From positions 23,112,315-23,176,314 of the forward strand of contig OZ038454.1 in the NCBI GenBank assembly GCA_964036195.1: a DNA stretch of 64,000 nucleotides, given 5' to 3'. This stretch comes from Sphaerolaimus hirsutus. Lineage: Eukaryota; Nematoda; Chromadorea; Monhysterida; Sphaerolaimidae. The translations under genes were made by a program, and so were the position numbers. Of the stretch, positions 11,301 through 21,558 are shown in pieces. The notes under the pieces are model-generated. The model made no database searches, was not told where the DNA came from, and saw only the letters and a program-made list of their open reading frames with translations. Numbering within the stretch: the stretch's first letter is position 1; the number at the start of each line of letters is the position of its first letter.

Positions 11301-14300
11301 CCGACTTAGTAGATTGTGAATATTTTAAAAATTCAATACCAATTAAGAATTTTAATGCATTTTAAAATAGGAATTTCGATAGAATCGCCTGCGGGTGTGC
11401 TGTGTTGCAAAATGCTTCTCTCTATTCACGTGCATGATTTCACTATACTTCTGCTTGTTAAAATATGCATCAAACTTTTCACAATAAAAATTATGATCGT
11501 CTAAATGAATGCATTCCTATCCAGTGTGAACCTCCTTATTTTCTCAGGACTATTTGCGGTGTTGTGAAAATAAAAAAATGCCCGACATTTGCAGCCCAGC
11601 ACGCCCGACATCAGCGCCCTACAGTGTGCCTTATTTAGGGTAAAATCGCAGGCAAAAGGACAAAAGGGCAATGGGTTAAAGCTGGTGCCAAGGTGGCACA
11701 TGATAAACCGATGGATGCCAAAGTGAATGATGCCATTCAGGGGCCAATTTCGCACTTTGTCAAGTGCCATTGAAAGTGACAAAATTTTCGCATAATCGGT
11801 ACACGAGTAAAGTATATTTAGCAGAGTTGCAAAAGCGTATAAATTTACGCTTAAGCTTTGGCTTATTTTAAAAGTACCTTACGCTTAAGTATAAATACTC
11901 CAAATTTAGAAGGTGTATCTACGCTTACGCTCACGCTTTCCAAAAATACTAGTGTTTTAATAACTCTGTAAATCCGTCACTCGAGAGGCAAATAGTCAAA
12001 GTGCGGAATAGGCACTAGGTATCCAATTGGCAAGCTGCCAACACGACCAGTTCGTTCAGCTTCTACAACATCGCCATGGAAGCGGTGACCGCCGCCCGTA
12101 TGGCGCACCGCAGCCGCGCCGCTATCCAGCGACAGGAGAAATTGCGACGCACTGCGGATAAAATAGCCAATGTCGACAAGGATCGATCGATCGATAAGGA
12201 TATCGACAAAATCCCGTGGAATCGACGATCGCACCATCCGAGGAGGTGCAGGCGCAAGGCGCTCGACCAGTGCAATTGGATAGAGTACCACCTGGAGCGA
12301 GATTTAACTGGCCCGCTGCGTTCTTTCTGGGGGCTTGGTCTGAGTTAACTAAATTGCATTTGCTGGCAAGCTGCCAATCAGGGGCCAGTTTCGCCCCCCC
12401 ATAAGATGTCATGTAAAATGTAAAGGTCAGGCACATTTGTCAAGTGTCAAGTAAAATGTGAAATGACTGGGATAATTTTACCTAGCATTTTACATATTTT
12501 TTTTACATTTTTCATGACACAACCGAGGGCGGGACTGGCATATGACCGATATTGTATCCGACAGAATGGACCAGGTCCCCCGAAAAACGTTTCGAGCCAA
12601 TTAAATTTCCTCCCTGGTCACGAACCCGATAATTTTATACCTCATCAGCGCGCTTTTAATTGCACTTTTGCGCGCCATGAGAATTACACTCGGATTTTAT
12701 ATTTGCCCAGTTTTGGACGATTGGAGGGATTTGTTGAGAGCCAGACTGCCGCAGTCGGTGCAAGAATGGATGAGAAATAATAATGTCAGATTTTAATGGA
12801 GATTTCCCAGACCTGTGAAATGACCTGTAAAGTGTAAAACGAGTCTGCCATTTCACAGGGAATTTTACATGACTTTTGATACTTTGCATGACATTTGACA
12901 TTTTACGGGGTCTGGCACCTGGAGTCAATCTCTCACACTGGCAAGTAACAAATTTCGGGTGGGGTTTCAATTCAAGTACACAGCGATGTGTTTATAGGGC
13001 ATATCTCTTGCCGTCAGCCAGTGATTTGGAAATCTTTACAGGAGGCCTTAACAAGGAACCTATTATATCTGAAATTTGTCACATAAATAGCAGGGTACTC
13101 TACACATTAGTAAAAATACCCTGCCCGTGAAGAGAAGTGTAAAAAGGCTGTAAAGTGATCTTAACTTGATATGGTTGAAAGCAGGTAAAAATATTTTCAC
13201 ACATATTACACACTTGCCATTATTGATTGTGATGAATTTTTAAATGACAAACTATTTATCATGTTGAAGGGTGAGACACGGCAGTTTTGATTTACCGTAT
13301 TTCTTCTTATAGAATGGCATACCTCCAATAGAACGGCACCTCCAATAGTACGGCAGGTTTTGGCACTTTTTTACACCCACGAAAACAATAAAACGAAAGC
13401 CTCCAATAGAATGGCACCTTCAATAGAACGGCAGGTACAAATTACGTCGGAAGAGTGCTTAAACACAAAAATATTTGAAAAATTTGCGGTGAGAGCGTCC
13501 AAGGTGTTCAGAAATACGCTTCAGTGGTTGTTTTCACATTTGGTTTGGTTTGAGTTGATGATCTGATGTTAATATGTTGCTGGTGTTTCATTTAAAATAC
13601 CTTGTTAAATTGAAAAAAATGTGTGAAAAAGATTGGTTAAAAAATAGAACGACAGCCTCCAATAGAACGGCAGGTAAAAAGTTGACGAAAAAAAAGAACG
13701 GCGCTCTTCTATTAGAAGAAATACGGTATGTACATATGGCCCGCGGATTTTATTAGGAAAACAGACTTCTGTCCCAGATGACGTTTCTGAGGCCTAACTT
13801 GAAATTTTAAAAATTCGAACTTCTCAATAAAATTTCCAATTGTGGGTAGTGCATTCCCAATAAAATTTCTATCTAATTAGTTGGCACGCCCATCATGCTC
13901 CTACTTACGGGGGCGCCTTCCTAATAAAATTAGGGGCATCATGTAAATAAAGTTGAGTAGTGAGAACGTTTGAACAAAATAATTTTGTGAATTCTGTGGG
14001 CAGTCCCAGATCAGTGATGCAAAAGCGCCATTGCGAACATTAGGTAGTAAATATGCTGCCAAAAATCTTGCACCGTTTACATCACTATCCCACACCAGAA
14101 AGTTGCCACACAAATTGCCAATTGCCAATAAAATGGTCAGCATAAAAAAATATTTGACTTTCGATTTTATTTTTTGTTGCATTTAACATTCTATGGTGGT
14201 ACGGCCATACGGAAAGTGTCCTTCTCTGAGGGATGTGGTTAGGTATTTACACCAATGGCGCTCCACACCCTGGAAACGCTGGAATGTCAACTGGTTTGAT

Positions 14301-16872
14301 TTGAAGTCAACTCATTTTAGCTGAATTTAGGTGGCAGGATTATTTTCAAGTGCATACGTGGCAATGTCGAAAAGGAATCAATATTGCCATGTGCATTTGA
14401 ACATGGTTTCGCGACCCATAAACTTAAATCTTGACGAAAACCATTCGACCAGTTGACATTGGGATGTCAACTGATGTAAACTGACCCAACCAGTTTTCAT
14501 AAAGATTTCAGTTTATGGGTTGCGAAACCATGTTCAAATGCACATAGCAAATTGATTCCGTTTCGACATTGCCGCGTGTGCACTTGAAATTATCATGCAA
14601 CCAAACTTGAGCTAAAATCGAGTTGACACTGAAACCAGTTGACATTCCAGCTTGTGGGGCGCCAATGGCGCCGCGCCAGCGCCAGGCATTTTGTACTGAG
14701 AAGTGAGAACTATTTACAACGGAGGAAGTATGGTAGATCGTCAAAACCGCAATGGCGCTTTTACATCACTAATTTTCATCACTCATCAATTTCAAGAGAC
14801 TCATAAATTTCTTGTGTTCAATCACTACCATTAGAAACCTTACTGAAACACTTACTGTGGCTCTCAGTACTATAACTTTAACAGCCTTTAACATTACTGT
14901 GATGCTTTGTGCATTCCATTTTTACCCATTTATTTACAATTTCTTGCAGAATCTGATTTGTTTGCTGTGGGTGGCTGGAGTGAACAGCACGCACTGCACC
15001 AGTATGATTTTTTTAAATCTAGATACCGCATTACCTCGAAATAACCCCATGGGTGTTTATTATTTCACCAGCAAAATGTGAGGGGGGGTTAATACGAGGG
15101 GGGTATTATTTCGTCACAAATTTTCTTAAGGATCGTAGTAAATAGTAGGCATTTGCCTACCCGAAACAGCTAATAAATGTGTCCAAACAGGATATATTTG
15201 GACATATAAATATAGATAGCTACACAAACTAGTCCATGTGTACCGATGGCTCCGAGTATATTTCCCCCCCCCCCGATCAGTGCCCGGGGCACTATACATT
15301 GCAAAAAGTTCCATGCATAGTGCCCGGGCACTATGCAACGCACAAAAAATGTTTGGCTAACAATGCGGATTACCTCTCAGTCAAGTCTCTCACGCAAATT
15401 TTCTCTTTCTGGCGCCTGTTTGCTAATGGTGAAAGAATCTCTAAGAGGTACAGTATAGGTTCGATCGTACTTCCACTGTGCAATCACGCATCGGCGGCAG
15501 CGTTAGGTGAATTGCATAGTGCCCGGACACTATGCACAGCACTCGGAAGTGTTTGAAAATAGCCCCCAAATTTGTATAGTGCCCTGGGAATTATACTCGG
15601 AGCCATACGGTAGCTGCAATGCAAATTAGCACTAATAAATACATCATGAACAGTGCATACATGATGTACATTATTCCGGAGGGGGGTATTTCGAGGGGGT
15701 TTATTATTTCCCCAGCCCATTTTGAGGGGGGGGGGGGGTAATTCAAGGGGGGATAATACGAGGTAATACGGTGTATGAAATATCACATTATCACGCAGTA
15801 GATTTTTAGCACTTTTGATGTTGATATGCTGAATTTTGCCTACACACTGGTTTTGTATCGATTTTTTCCTGAAAACACATACCGTATTTCCTCGAAATAC
15901 CCCCCCCCCCCTCAAAATGGGCACTATGAATTTGTGGTCCAGGAAATGTAAAACAGACGTTCAAAACACTTACTGTGTTACGTTAGAACACCGTTTATAC
16001 CATCTACATCCTTATATAAGGCTGTAAAAACTTATAAATGGTGGTTATTGTTGCATTTTTCACGTTTTTCTCTCAAAATTTTCACTCTGAAAGATAAACC
16101 CCCGGGGGCTAATTCGAGGAAATACGGTACATCAGCTTTGAGCGCGTTTGAGCTTATCGGCATTAGTCAATTTGTTCACAGTCCACATTGTTCGATGATG
16201 TTCCTCATTCCGTAACATCAAATGCGTTCAAACTTGATTTGAGTTTTCAAATTTTTCAATTGAAAGTTTGGTAGAAAACCAGTGTGTGTGTAGGGCTATT
16301 GGCCCTACGCACACTAGTTTTCACACGAAACTTCGAAAACTCATAAATGAGCTTTGGTCGTGCTTGAGTTTTCCACAATGAGTCATTTGTAATCTCCGTC
16401 AACTGTAGTTGACGGCCACCTCATTGTATAAACTTCAAACGCGTTCTAAGCTGATTTGTGAGTTTTCCAAATTTCGTGTGAAAACTAGGGTGCGCAGGCA
16501 CTATAGCTCCACGTAAATACACTATTAGTTTAGCTACGGCTGTTATGCATGGTCCCTGGTGCCAGTCCCAGAGCCTGTAAAATGTCATTAAAAGTGTCAA
16601 GTCACGTAAAATGCCCTGCAAAATGGCAATACGGTTTTACGTGACTTTTGACACTTTGCATGACATTTAACATTTTACAGGGTCTGGGACTGCCCCCTGG
16701 CGTGCGGTCCAACACACAACTTCGATCAATGATAATTTGTATAACAAAATTAAAGACAAACAATTTTTTTCTTCATTTTATTATAAAAAAACCTTTTATT
16801 TTTTTTCCAGACGACGAGGTGCCGGACGTGCCGGAGCCAAAGAAATCGTCAAAGAAAAAGAAGGAACTGTGA
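5382..16872 (+). CDS. CASQ: Calsequestrin, 8 exons
   Basis: Calsequestrin, the low-affinity, high-capacity calcium buffer of the sarcoplasmic/endoplasmic reticulum lumen. Coding exons: 5382-5630, 5999-6187, 6793-6978, 7503-7661, 8173-8293, 9791-9930, 10795-10924 and 16811-16872. All introns are GT-AG, all phases fit, and the product is 411 residues (vertebrate forms are about 390-410). Residues 1-19 are a signal peptide (LLLLFLPILG core). The rest aligns by eye to the three thioredoxin-like domains; recognisable blocks are VVFFHDVPP, FEAFEEAAEEF, IDPDEF and DSLWFDMD. An N-K-T sequon lies at N51. Unlike vertebrate forms, the C-terminus has no long Asp/Glu tail. It ends in a lysine cluster and KKEL, a possible KDEL-like retrieval signal (inference). 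Intron 7 is 5.9 kb and full of MITEs. The start has a usable context (GCCGAAAATGG). Confidence 0.96.
7222..7402. mobile_element. MITE in calsequestrin intron 3
   Basis: An inverted repeat with TTTGTACAGTGTAAAG at the left mirrored by CTTTACACTGTACAAGG at the right, and GTCAAATGTCATG repeats inside. It belongs to the GTAAAATGTCA family and is also present in the second copy at about 35525-35702, so it predates the split of the two copies. Both are non-coding. Confidence 0.6.
9158..9313. mobile_element. PIF/Harbinger-like MITE (GGGCCCACACAC family)
   Basis: A 156-bp element in calsequestrin intron 5. The arms CCCCACACACGCTAATTGAC and GTCAACTAGCGTGTGTGGGC are inverted copies, with GACACCAAATGTCAACTGG and its complement further in. 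It is flanked by TAT on both sides. The second copy has the empty site near 39568 (TTTTATTGGGG). A 3-bp duplication plus a G/C-rich terminus points to a PIF/Harbinger-like origin; no transposase is present to prove it. Confidence 0.7.
9981..10557. mobile_element. GGGCCCACACAC-family MITE carrying a nested element
   Basis: Outer arms CACTAGTTGATAACGACAAC and GTTGTCAACTAGCGTG are inverted, as are CCCAATTCAAAGCTTGC and its complement. A second element (10019-10423) interrupts the left arm. It sits in calsequestrin intron 6 and is shared with the second copy at about 40403-41023. The outer boundaries are approximate because the terminal ACAC tract is eroded. Confidence 0.55.
10019..10423. mobile_element. 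hAT-like element with TTCGAAAA repeats
   Basis: Termini TAACGATGGC and GCCATCGTTA are inverted. The 8 bases CCTGGTTG lie on both sides (10011-10018 and 10424-10431), a hAT-type target duplication. The interior is arrays of AAAATTCGAA and its palindromic variants. The long minus-strand reading frame across it is low-complexity and not a gene. The matching element at 40440-40901 has a one-base change in one flanking repeat. Confidence 0.8.
11092..11143. mobile_element. 52-bp palindromic micro-MITE
   Basis: A nearly complete hairpin: ATTAGAGCTCAGCGTCGA is followed at once by ATCGACGCTGAGCTCTAAT, with GGCCGG and CCCGCT ends. It is flanked by TAA on both sides. The second copy reads AATCTCTTAAGGGGGAATTA at the same place (near 41550), so this is a clean insertion in calsequestrin intron 7 of copy 1. 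A 3-bp TAA duplication suggests PIF/Harbinger mobilisation. Confidence 0.7.
12076..12348 (+). other. Unrecognised open frame in calsequestrin intron 7
   Basis: A 90-codon open frame starts in a strong context (GCCATGGAAG) and encodes an Arg/Lys/Asp-rich, mainly helical-looking product with KDRSIDKDIDKIPW in the middle. It is retained in the second copy (42520-42792) with three base changes, two of which alter the product (Ala to Thr, Thr to Ile). The opposite strand is also open for 104 codons. I recognise no family, splice partner or terminator. It may be a repeat that happens to be open. Confidence 0.15.
12400..12935. mobile_element. Two adjacent GTAAAATGTCA-family MITEs
   Basis: One inverted repeat spans about 12400-12540 (ATGTCATGTAAAATGTAAAG against TTTTACATTTTTCATGACA). 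A second spans about 12790-12935 (ACCTGTGAAATGACCTGTAA against ACATTTTACGGGGTCTGG). Both are shared with the second copy (about 42845-42975 and 43260-43380). They are non-coding and the ends are approximate. Confidence 0.5.
13293..13728. mobile_element. MITE with CCTCCAATAGAACGGCA repeats
   Basis: Termini TACCGTATTTCTTCTTATAG and CTATTAGAAGAAATACGGTA are inverted. Inside, CTCCAATAGAACGGCA and variants recur several times near both ends. It is shared by the second copy (43747-44181). It lies in calsequestrin intron 7 and has no plausible gene. The terminal ACCGTATTTC links it to the G/C-run family. Confidence 0.65.
14257..14663. mobile_element. Copy-1-only palindromic MITE
   Basis: A 407-bp near-palindrome. 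GGCGCTCCACA at the left answers TGTGGGGCGCC at the right. The inner arms carry TGGAATGTCAACTGGTTTGA-like and CAAGTGCATACGTGGCAATG blocks in inverted order. AAT flanks both sides. The second copy (near 44706) lacks the element but reads ACCAATCTAATGGCGCC, which looks like both AAT copies kept around two bases. Confidence 0.65.
15024..16129. mobile_element. ACCGTATTT-family element with ~870-bp insertion
   Basis: The ends TACCGCATTACCTCGAAATA and TTCGAGGAAATACGGTA match the element at 45071-45307 in the second copy, which is only 237 bp. The extra ~866 bp (15159-16024) holds a nested element at about 15241-15611 with inverted ATGGCTCCGAGTATA termini and several AGTGCCCGGGCACTATG short palindromes. 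It also holds a second G-run block. No coding sequence is recognised. Confidence 0.6.
16303..16510. mobile_element. Palindromic MITE (GCACACTAGTTTTCACAC family)
   Basis: Arms CGCACACTAGTTTTCACACG and CGTGTGAAAACTAGGGTGCG are inverted around a centre CAACTGTAGTTGACGG. The same element occurs at about 34899-35095, 45479-45680 and 62012-62190. It is in calsequestrin intron 7 and is present in both copies. Confidence 0.6.
16557..16700. mobile_element. GTAAAATGTCA-family MITE, 110 bp before the last calsequestrin exon
   Basis: Left TGGTGCCAGTCCCAGAGCCT and right GGGTCTGGGACTGCCCCCTGG are inverted, with GTAAAATGTCA and TGACATTTAACATTTTAC inside. It lies in intron 7 in both copies (second copy about 45735-45878). 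Confidence 0.6.
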
Positions 16873-18163
16873 AATATTTAAAAAATCAGGCACGGGTCGG
16901 AATCAAGTATTCAGTGGTGCGCAAATGAATGTCACAGAAATTCATAAGTAGTCGTTGCACCCAAAAAAGTTGTTTAATTGGCAAAACTTTATAAAGTGAC
17001 ACTCATTTGATAGTTCCCGTGCTGTTTGAACGAGCCCATTTTCTTGTGTTTGTAAAACTTTTTTTACTGCCACTTTGAAGCATTTTGACGTGGTGAAAAA
17101 TTTCACCACTTTATTCTAGGTACCTAGGCAACTGACAAAAATAGGTTTCTTTTATTATTTACACACATAAAATCTTTATTCAGATAATTTCTATAGTTAG
17201 CTAGATTTTTGAGAATATTTTTCGGTGCATATCCCGGTTGTGCCCCTCCCCAGTGAAATTCTTTCGATACAGAAATTAAAACATGTATTCATTTACGATT
17301 TTTCGTCGATTTACGTGGAATTCATACGCTTCTCAAACCGCCCTTACGCGATTACGTGCTCAATTAATTGTTTCGATATTAATTTGCATTTTCAATACTA
17401 GTTAAGAATGGGGTCAAATTCCAGCTTGGGACAGACACACTAAATACATCAATAAAACTAAAATAAAAAACAAATATATGTAGATATATTTTCGGAAGTA
17501 ATTGTACAATTGAATTTTTTATCCCTTGAACAAGTAGCTGTAAAAGTCTGTCGCAAGCGGGAACAAAGCCCCGACGGGAAAATGCAACGAGTGAAGAAAA
17601 TGAACTCACGATGGCTAAAGACTTGAATTGTTGTTGTTGTTTTCAACTGCCGGTAACATGTGTTGCATTTATTCAGAATTCTCTGAGTTTCTTGGGCCTT
17701 CTGTAGCATACAAAGTTAAATAGCAAATCGCGTTTAGTAGTTGATAGAACATACTACATTTTGTAGAAACGGCAACACACTATGACGTGTGTTAATTACG
17801 AAGGGGGTGGGCGTTTCAATAAGTATCCTAGATTAATTTATTCAGCGAAGTAGATCGAAATTAGCCGAATACACGGCGTAATTTTGCAAATCGACAATGG
17901 GGAAATATTTATATTTATTTGTTATAAATATATTTTCAATGATTATTGATATTTTTATATTTACTGAACAACGATGATGTCATTGTATAGTGTTTCACAC
18001 CTAAAAATATATAGCATGCGGTCCACGCGGTAAATATATTGAAAAGCATGCATGGTGTATACGCTACTCACTCAACCCACAATCGGAAATCTATACACAC
18101 ACACACACACTTAAGCAGCAAATACATTAAACCAATATCAAAAAACCTACACCTAACTCCAAG
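16873..18163. other. Intergenic, convergent calsequestrin / NDUFV3-like
   Basis: Tail-to-tail spacer. It should hold the 3' UTRs and polyadenylation sites of both genes. Candidate signals such as ATTAAA near 17276 and AATAAA near 17451 are visible but unproven. The stretch 16940-17750 is well conserved in the second copy. A short AC microsatellite sits at 18095-18110. No further gene is seen. Confidence 0.6.
18095..18110. repeat. (AC)8 microsatellite
   Basis: Eight AC units. The second copy has only CACATG at the matching place near 47268, so it is a length difference between the copies. Confidence 0.85.
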
Positions 18164-20251
18164 TCACTTGGCTTTGTGTTTCTGTGCAGTCGCTGTCACC
18201 TGCGGCTCAAAATCGGGCACCCTGGGGTCTGGTTGTTTGCCGCGGAATGGCGTCAATTCAACCTGAAAGTTGTGAAAACTGTGGCTCAATGTTTTATACT
18301 CGTCGGGCAGGATACCCTGCCCTCGCACCCATTTATGTCTCACGTTGGAAGCGTGTCAATGGTGATAAAGCGTGCGACTTTTGGATGAAAGATGAAAAAA
18401 TCGTTGTTGCGAATAAGTTACCGCTTGGTATTACAACAACGATTACTTTTTCAACTTTTTATGAAAAACGCTTCCAGCGGGAACCACGCGTGCAGGATGT
18501 AAAGTAACTGGAGAATGGTGATCAGAGGTAAAGTAGTGATGGGGCTAAGACCCCCGGGACATCGGGTGCAGCTCAAAAATCGTGTCGGATCTAAAATTCT
18601 GATGAATCTGTTAAGGGTTACCCCTCCATTTGAGACCCCTTGAGCCCGGCGAACGGTGGGTGGGCTTCCTAATCAAATTTCCTATCTGTAATAACGGCAT
18701 GGTGCTATGGTGCTGGCGCCACTGTTAGGGTTCAAACGGGATTGACTTTTCGGGATCGGGATCGGGATTTGTTTTTTGAGATTTCGGGATCGGGATCGGG
18801 ATCGGGATTGGCCAGGATTGGGGTCACGGGAACGGGATTGGCATTTTTTCGGGATCGGGATTGGGGTCTTGGGATAGAGATTTTGGCCGATGTTCTGGCA
18901 TCCACAGTTGTTCATAAAGGTCTCAAAACACTGTTGGATGCCAGAAAATTGGCATAAAATGGACGCTGGGGGGTTGTGTTCACATTTTTGCATGCAAAAA
19001 TGTCATTTTTTCACTTTTTATTATTTCCACTAATTTTTCCGGGATCGGGATCCCGGACTTGGAAGTTTTTCGGGATCGGGATTTGAAAATTTTCGGGATC
19101 GGGATTGCTAAATCCCGGAATTTCACAGGATCCGGATCCCGTTTGAACCCTAGCCACTGTTACGGGACACGCCATGGCGTCATTGACGTCGGGGCTGGCG
19201 CCAGGCAGCGGCATACATCAAAGTCTAGATACACACATATTTATGGTACCCCTCTATTGGAGGCATGTCGTTCAATTAGAAGAAATATAATTTACAATCT
19301 AAATTCCCAGATTGGGAACACACCTCCAAATCGTAATAGGTGTATTTGTTTCCATCGTGGTATTCGGGCACCTTGTACTGGGACCACGGCAGCTTGTTCT
19401 TGGCGCCTGCGTTGTACAAATCGCGATATTACGGTAGTTACAAAAGTTTGAAGGTCCTTGAAGCACCGAACTGAAAAATGAAAGTAGATAAATGGATGTT
19501 TTTGGATACTGTTGGTGGTGACCAGCTGCCCGCTCGCGAAAATAGCCCTACACACACACACACCATGTGGAAGTCCCAAGCACTGTAAAGTGTAAAGTAA
19601 AGTGTCAAATTTAAAGTCAAATGCAAGGTACACTGTCAATTGTAAAGTCAAATGTAAAGTAAAGTGTTAATTGTCATGCAAACTTCAGTAATAAAATCTT
19701 TTCTTTCTTTTGATTGCCACTTTACTTTTCACTTTACCGGGCTTGGGACTGCTCCCAGTTGACAATGACATCGGTTGTCATTTGGGCAGTTTTGTTTCCA
19801 TTCCGATTTTGGTTACTGTGTCGCGAACAATTTTCAAATGCACATACATACCATTATTAATTCCTCCCGCATGTGTACTTGAAAGTTACCCTGCGACTCG
19901 TCAACTAAAATGTAAACTGACATGGAAACAAGTTGACAGTGTGTAGTGTAACTCAGATTGTACAGATTTCTGCAGATTCCCACGAAAAGCAAAAAGGCAC
20001 ACAAAATGTGCAAAAGCCTTTCCGACAAACTTAGGAAAACAGATTCATCATTTTCAGATCATTCCCACCACAAACCAATCAGAGCAACCCCATCCCACCC
20101 CAAGCCCCGCCCACCCACCCAACTGCTTCATGGCGTCGGCGTGCTCGATGCCGCTGGTGAACTGGCCGGGGTCCTGCACGGACGTGCACAGGCGCCCCAG
20201 CCCGGACGGCCGCAAGCCAGCGCACCGGCGTAGAAGAAGTGCGCCGCTCAT
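18164..20251 (-). CDS. NDUFV3: NDUFV3-like complex I subunit, 3 exons
   Basis: Probable small accessory subunit of mitochondrial NADH:ubiquinone oxidoreductase. Exons (transcript order): 20119-20251, 19324-19406, 18164-18262. Splice sites are GT-AG and phases 1 and 0 join without a shift to give 104 residues; the human short NDUFV3 form is about 108. Residues 1-22 are an Arg-rich, acid-free presequence (RRCAGLRPSGLGRL), as expected for import into mitochondria. The diagnostic part is the C-terminal half: YKVPEYHDGNKYTYYDLE then VELTPFRGKQPDPR, which matches the NDUFV3 pattern YK..(x)..HD..YT..DL..EL..FR..QP. This is a family match by memory, not by search. COX5B was considered but its zinc-binding cysteines are absent. 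Intron 1 holds a MITE, and intron 2 holds a hAT-like element inserted in this copy only. Confidence 0.62.
18294..18515. mobile_element. MITE, CTTCCAGCGGGAACCACGCG arm
   Basis: Inverted arms include ATACCCTGCCCTCGCACCCA ... ACGTTGGAAGCGTG on the left and CGCTTCCAGCGGGAACCACG ... GTGCAGGATGTAAAGTAACT on the right. It lies in intron 2 of the NDUFV3-like gene, just upstream of exon 3 in transcript sense. Relatives lie at about 4260-4520, 47499-47745 and 52111-52357. Confidence 0.55.
18726..19152. mobile_element. hAT-like element with CGGGAT arrays
   Basis: A 427-bp element with inverted termini TAGGGTTCAAACGGGAT and ATCCCGTTTGAACCCTA. GCCACTGT flanks both sides (18718-18725 and 19153-19160), a perfect 8-bp target duplication. 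Arrays of GGGATC lie next to both ends in opposite orientation around a unique centre. The second copy has no insertion here (near 47768) but carries a sister element elsewhere (49092-49536). Confidence 0.9.
19558..19760. mobile_element. GTAAAATGTCA-family MITE in NDUFV3-like intron 1
   Basis: The inverted motifs AGTCCCAAGCACTGTAAAGT and ACTTTACCGGGCTTGGGACT frame repeats of AAAGTGTCAATTGT. The second copy lacks the element around 48120. It is non-coding. Confidence 0.55.
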
Positions 20252-21558
20252 TCTGGTGATTGAATTTTGGGATCTGGTGAAGGGTGAGGAAAGTGTATAG
20301 GCTTTTTTAGGGTATACAAGAAGAAAAGGGAGAAAAATCGCTAAAAGTAGGTGTAAAATGGATTAAAATGGGCATATGATAACATATAGTACTAAAAATA
20401 GCTGAAAATAGACGATAAGGAACATGAACTAGTAATTTGGGGGTGAAAGTCTATAAAAAAGAGCGAAAATTGGGGTATAGTTTCACAAAAATCGCTCCAG
20501 ATAGGTAGATAGCTGGCCGGCTTGGGGGGAGGGGTTTAGTGGATTGTAGCCCAAAATTTTTCCTTTCCTACCCCTGGGCCGTGAGCTAGTGTATGTGCAT
20601 GTCCCCACATTAATTAAGTGATCTCAAACTTCAGACAACTGTAAATACCTTACCAAGGATTTGAAACTTTGCGAGAAACGTAAATCTGTCTAACAAAGCG
20701 TAAAACCGACCCAAAAAGTAATTACATATGAGCAGACCTGTACAATCGTAACAAGAACAAAAATTTCAGTATGATAGTGGATCAAGTGTGAACGGACACT
20801 GGTAACGTTTGATGCATCAATTATTGATGAATTGATTTAAATACACTTTCATGTATTCAGAATGCCTCTCGTTCATTTTCTGCGTGAAAACTGGACGCTA
20901 CAACTAGGACTGGGAAAGTTACCGGAACTTGACGGTTAATAGTAATGTACCGAGTCCGGTACCGGAACTTCCGCACCGTTCAACTGGGGGCAGTCCCAAG
21001 CCCTGTAAAGTGTAAAGTAGAGTGTCAAATGTAAAGTCAAGTGTCAAGTCAAATGTCAAATGTAAAGTAAAGTGTCAAATGTAAAGTCAAGTGTCAAGTC
21101 AAACGTCAAATGTAAAGTTAAGTGTCAATTGTGTATCCAAATTTTTTTTTTCGTATCCAAATCTTATGTTTTTGTATCCAAATCTTGTTTTTCGAAATAA
21201 GATTTGGATACAAAAACATAAGATTTGGATACAAAAAATAAGATTTGGATACACAATTGACACATTACTTTTGATGTGACACTTGACTCTACATTTGACA
21301 CTTTACTTTACATTTGACATTTGACTTGACACTTTACTTGTCATTTGACATTTGACTTTAAATTTGACACTTGACTTTACACTTTACAGGGCTTGGGATT
21401 GGCACCAGGAGTGCGCAGTTTCCCAGCCCAAATGCAGCGTAACTTGATCACAGACACGTCAATTATATATTTCGCAATCCAAAATGAGTATCAAAAACAG
21501 CTTTCCAGTCCACGAAGGCACAATCAAACACAAATACAAACAAAAATCACTCGCAGTG
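20252..21558. other. Intergenic, NDUFV3-like promoter side to EIF1AD 3' end
   Basis: It should contain the NDUFV3-like promoter, transcribed leftward from about 20251. About 20280-20580 is a fragment of the family with AGATAGATAGCTGG and ending CTACCCCTG; the second copy lacks it. A MITE occupies 20984-21408. The remainder (20590-20980) resembles 48780-49075 of the second copy. No gene is seen. Confidence 0.55.
20984..21408. mobile_element. Copy-1-only MITE of tandem GTCAAATGTAAAG units
   Basis: A 425-bp element with ends CTGGGGGCAGTCCCAAGCCC and GGGCTTGGGATTGGCACCAG. Each arm is built from tandem GTGTCAAATGTAAAGTCAA units and the centre is an inverted AAGATTTGGATAC repeat. The second copy reads CACCGTTCAACAGGAGTGCG at the empty site (near 49600). 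Confidence 0.75.

Noticed and set aside
18164..20251. COX5B as identity of the small mitochondrial gene
   Set aside because: The N-terminal GIEHAD stretch is only loosely similar, and COX5B's zinc-binding cysteines are absent. The C-terminal half fits NDUFV3 instead.
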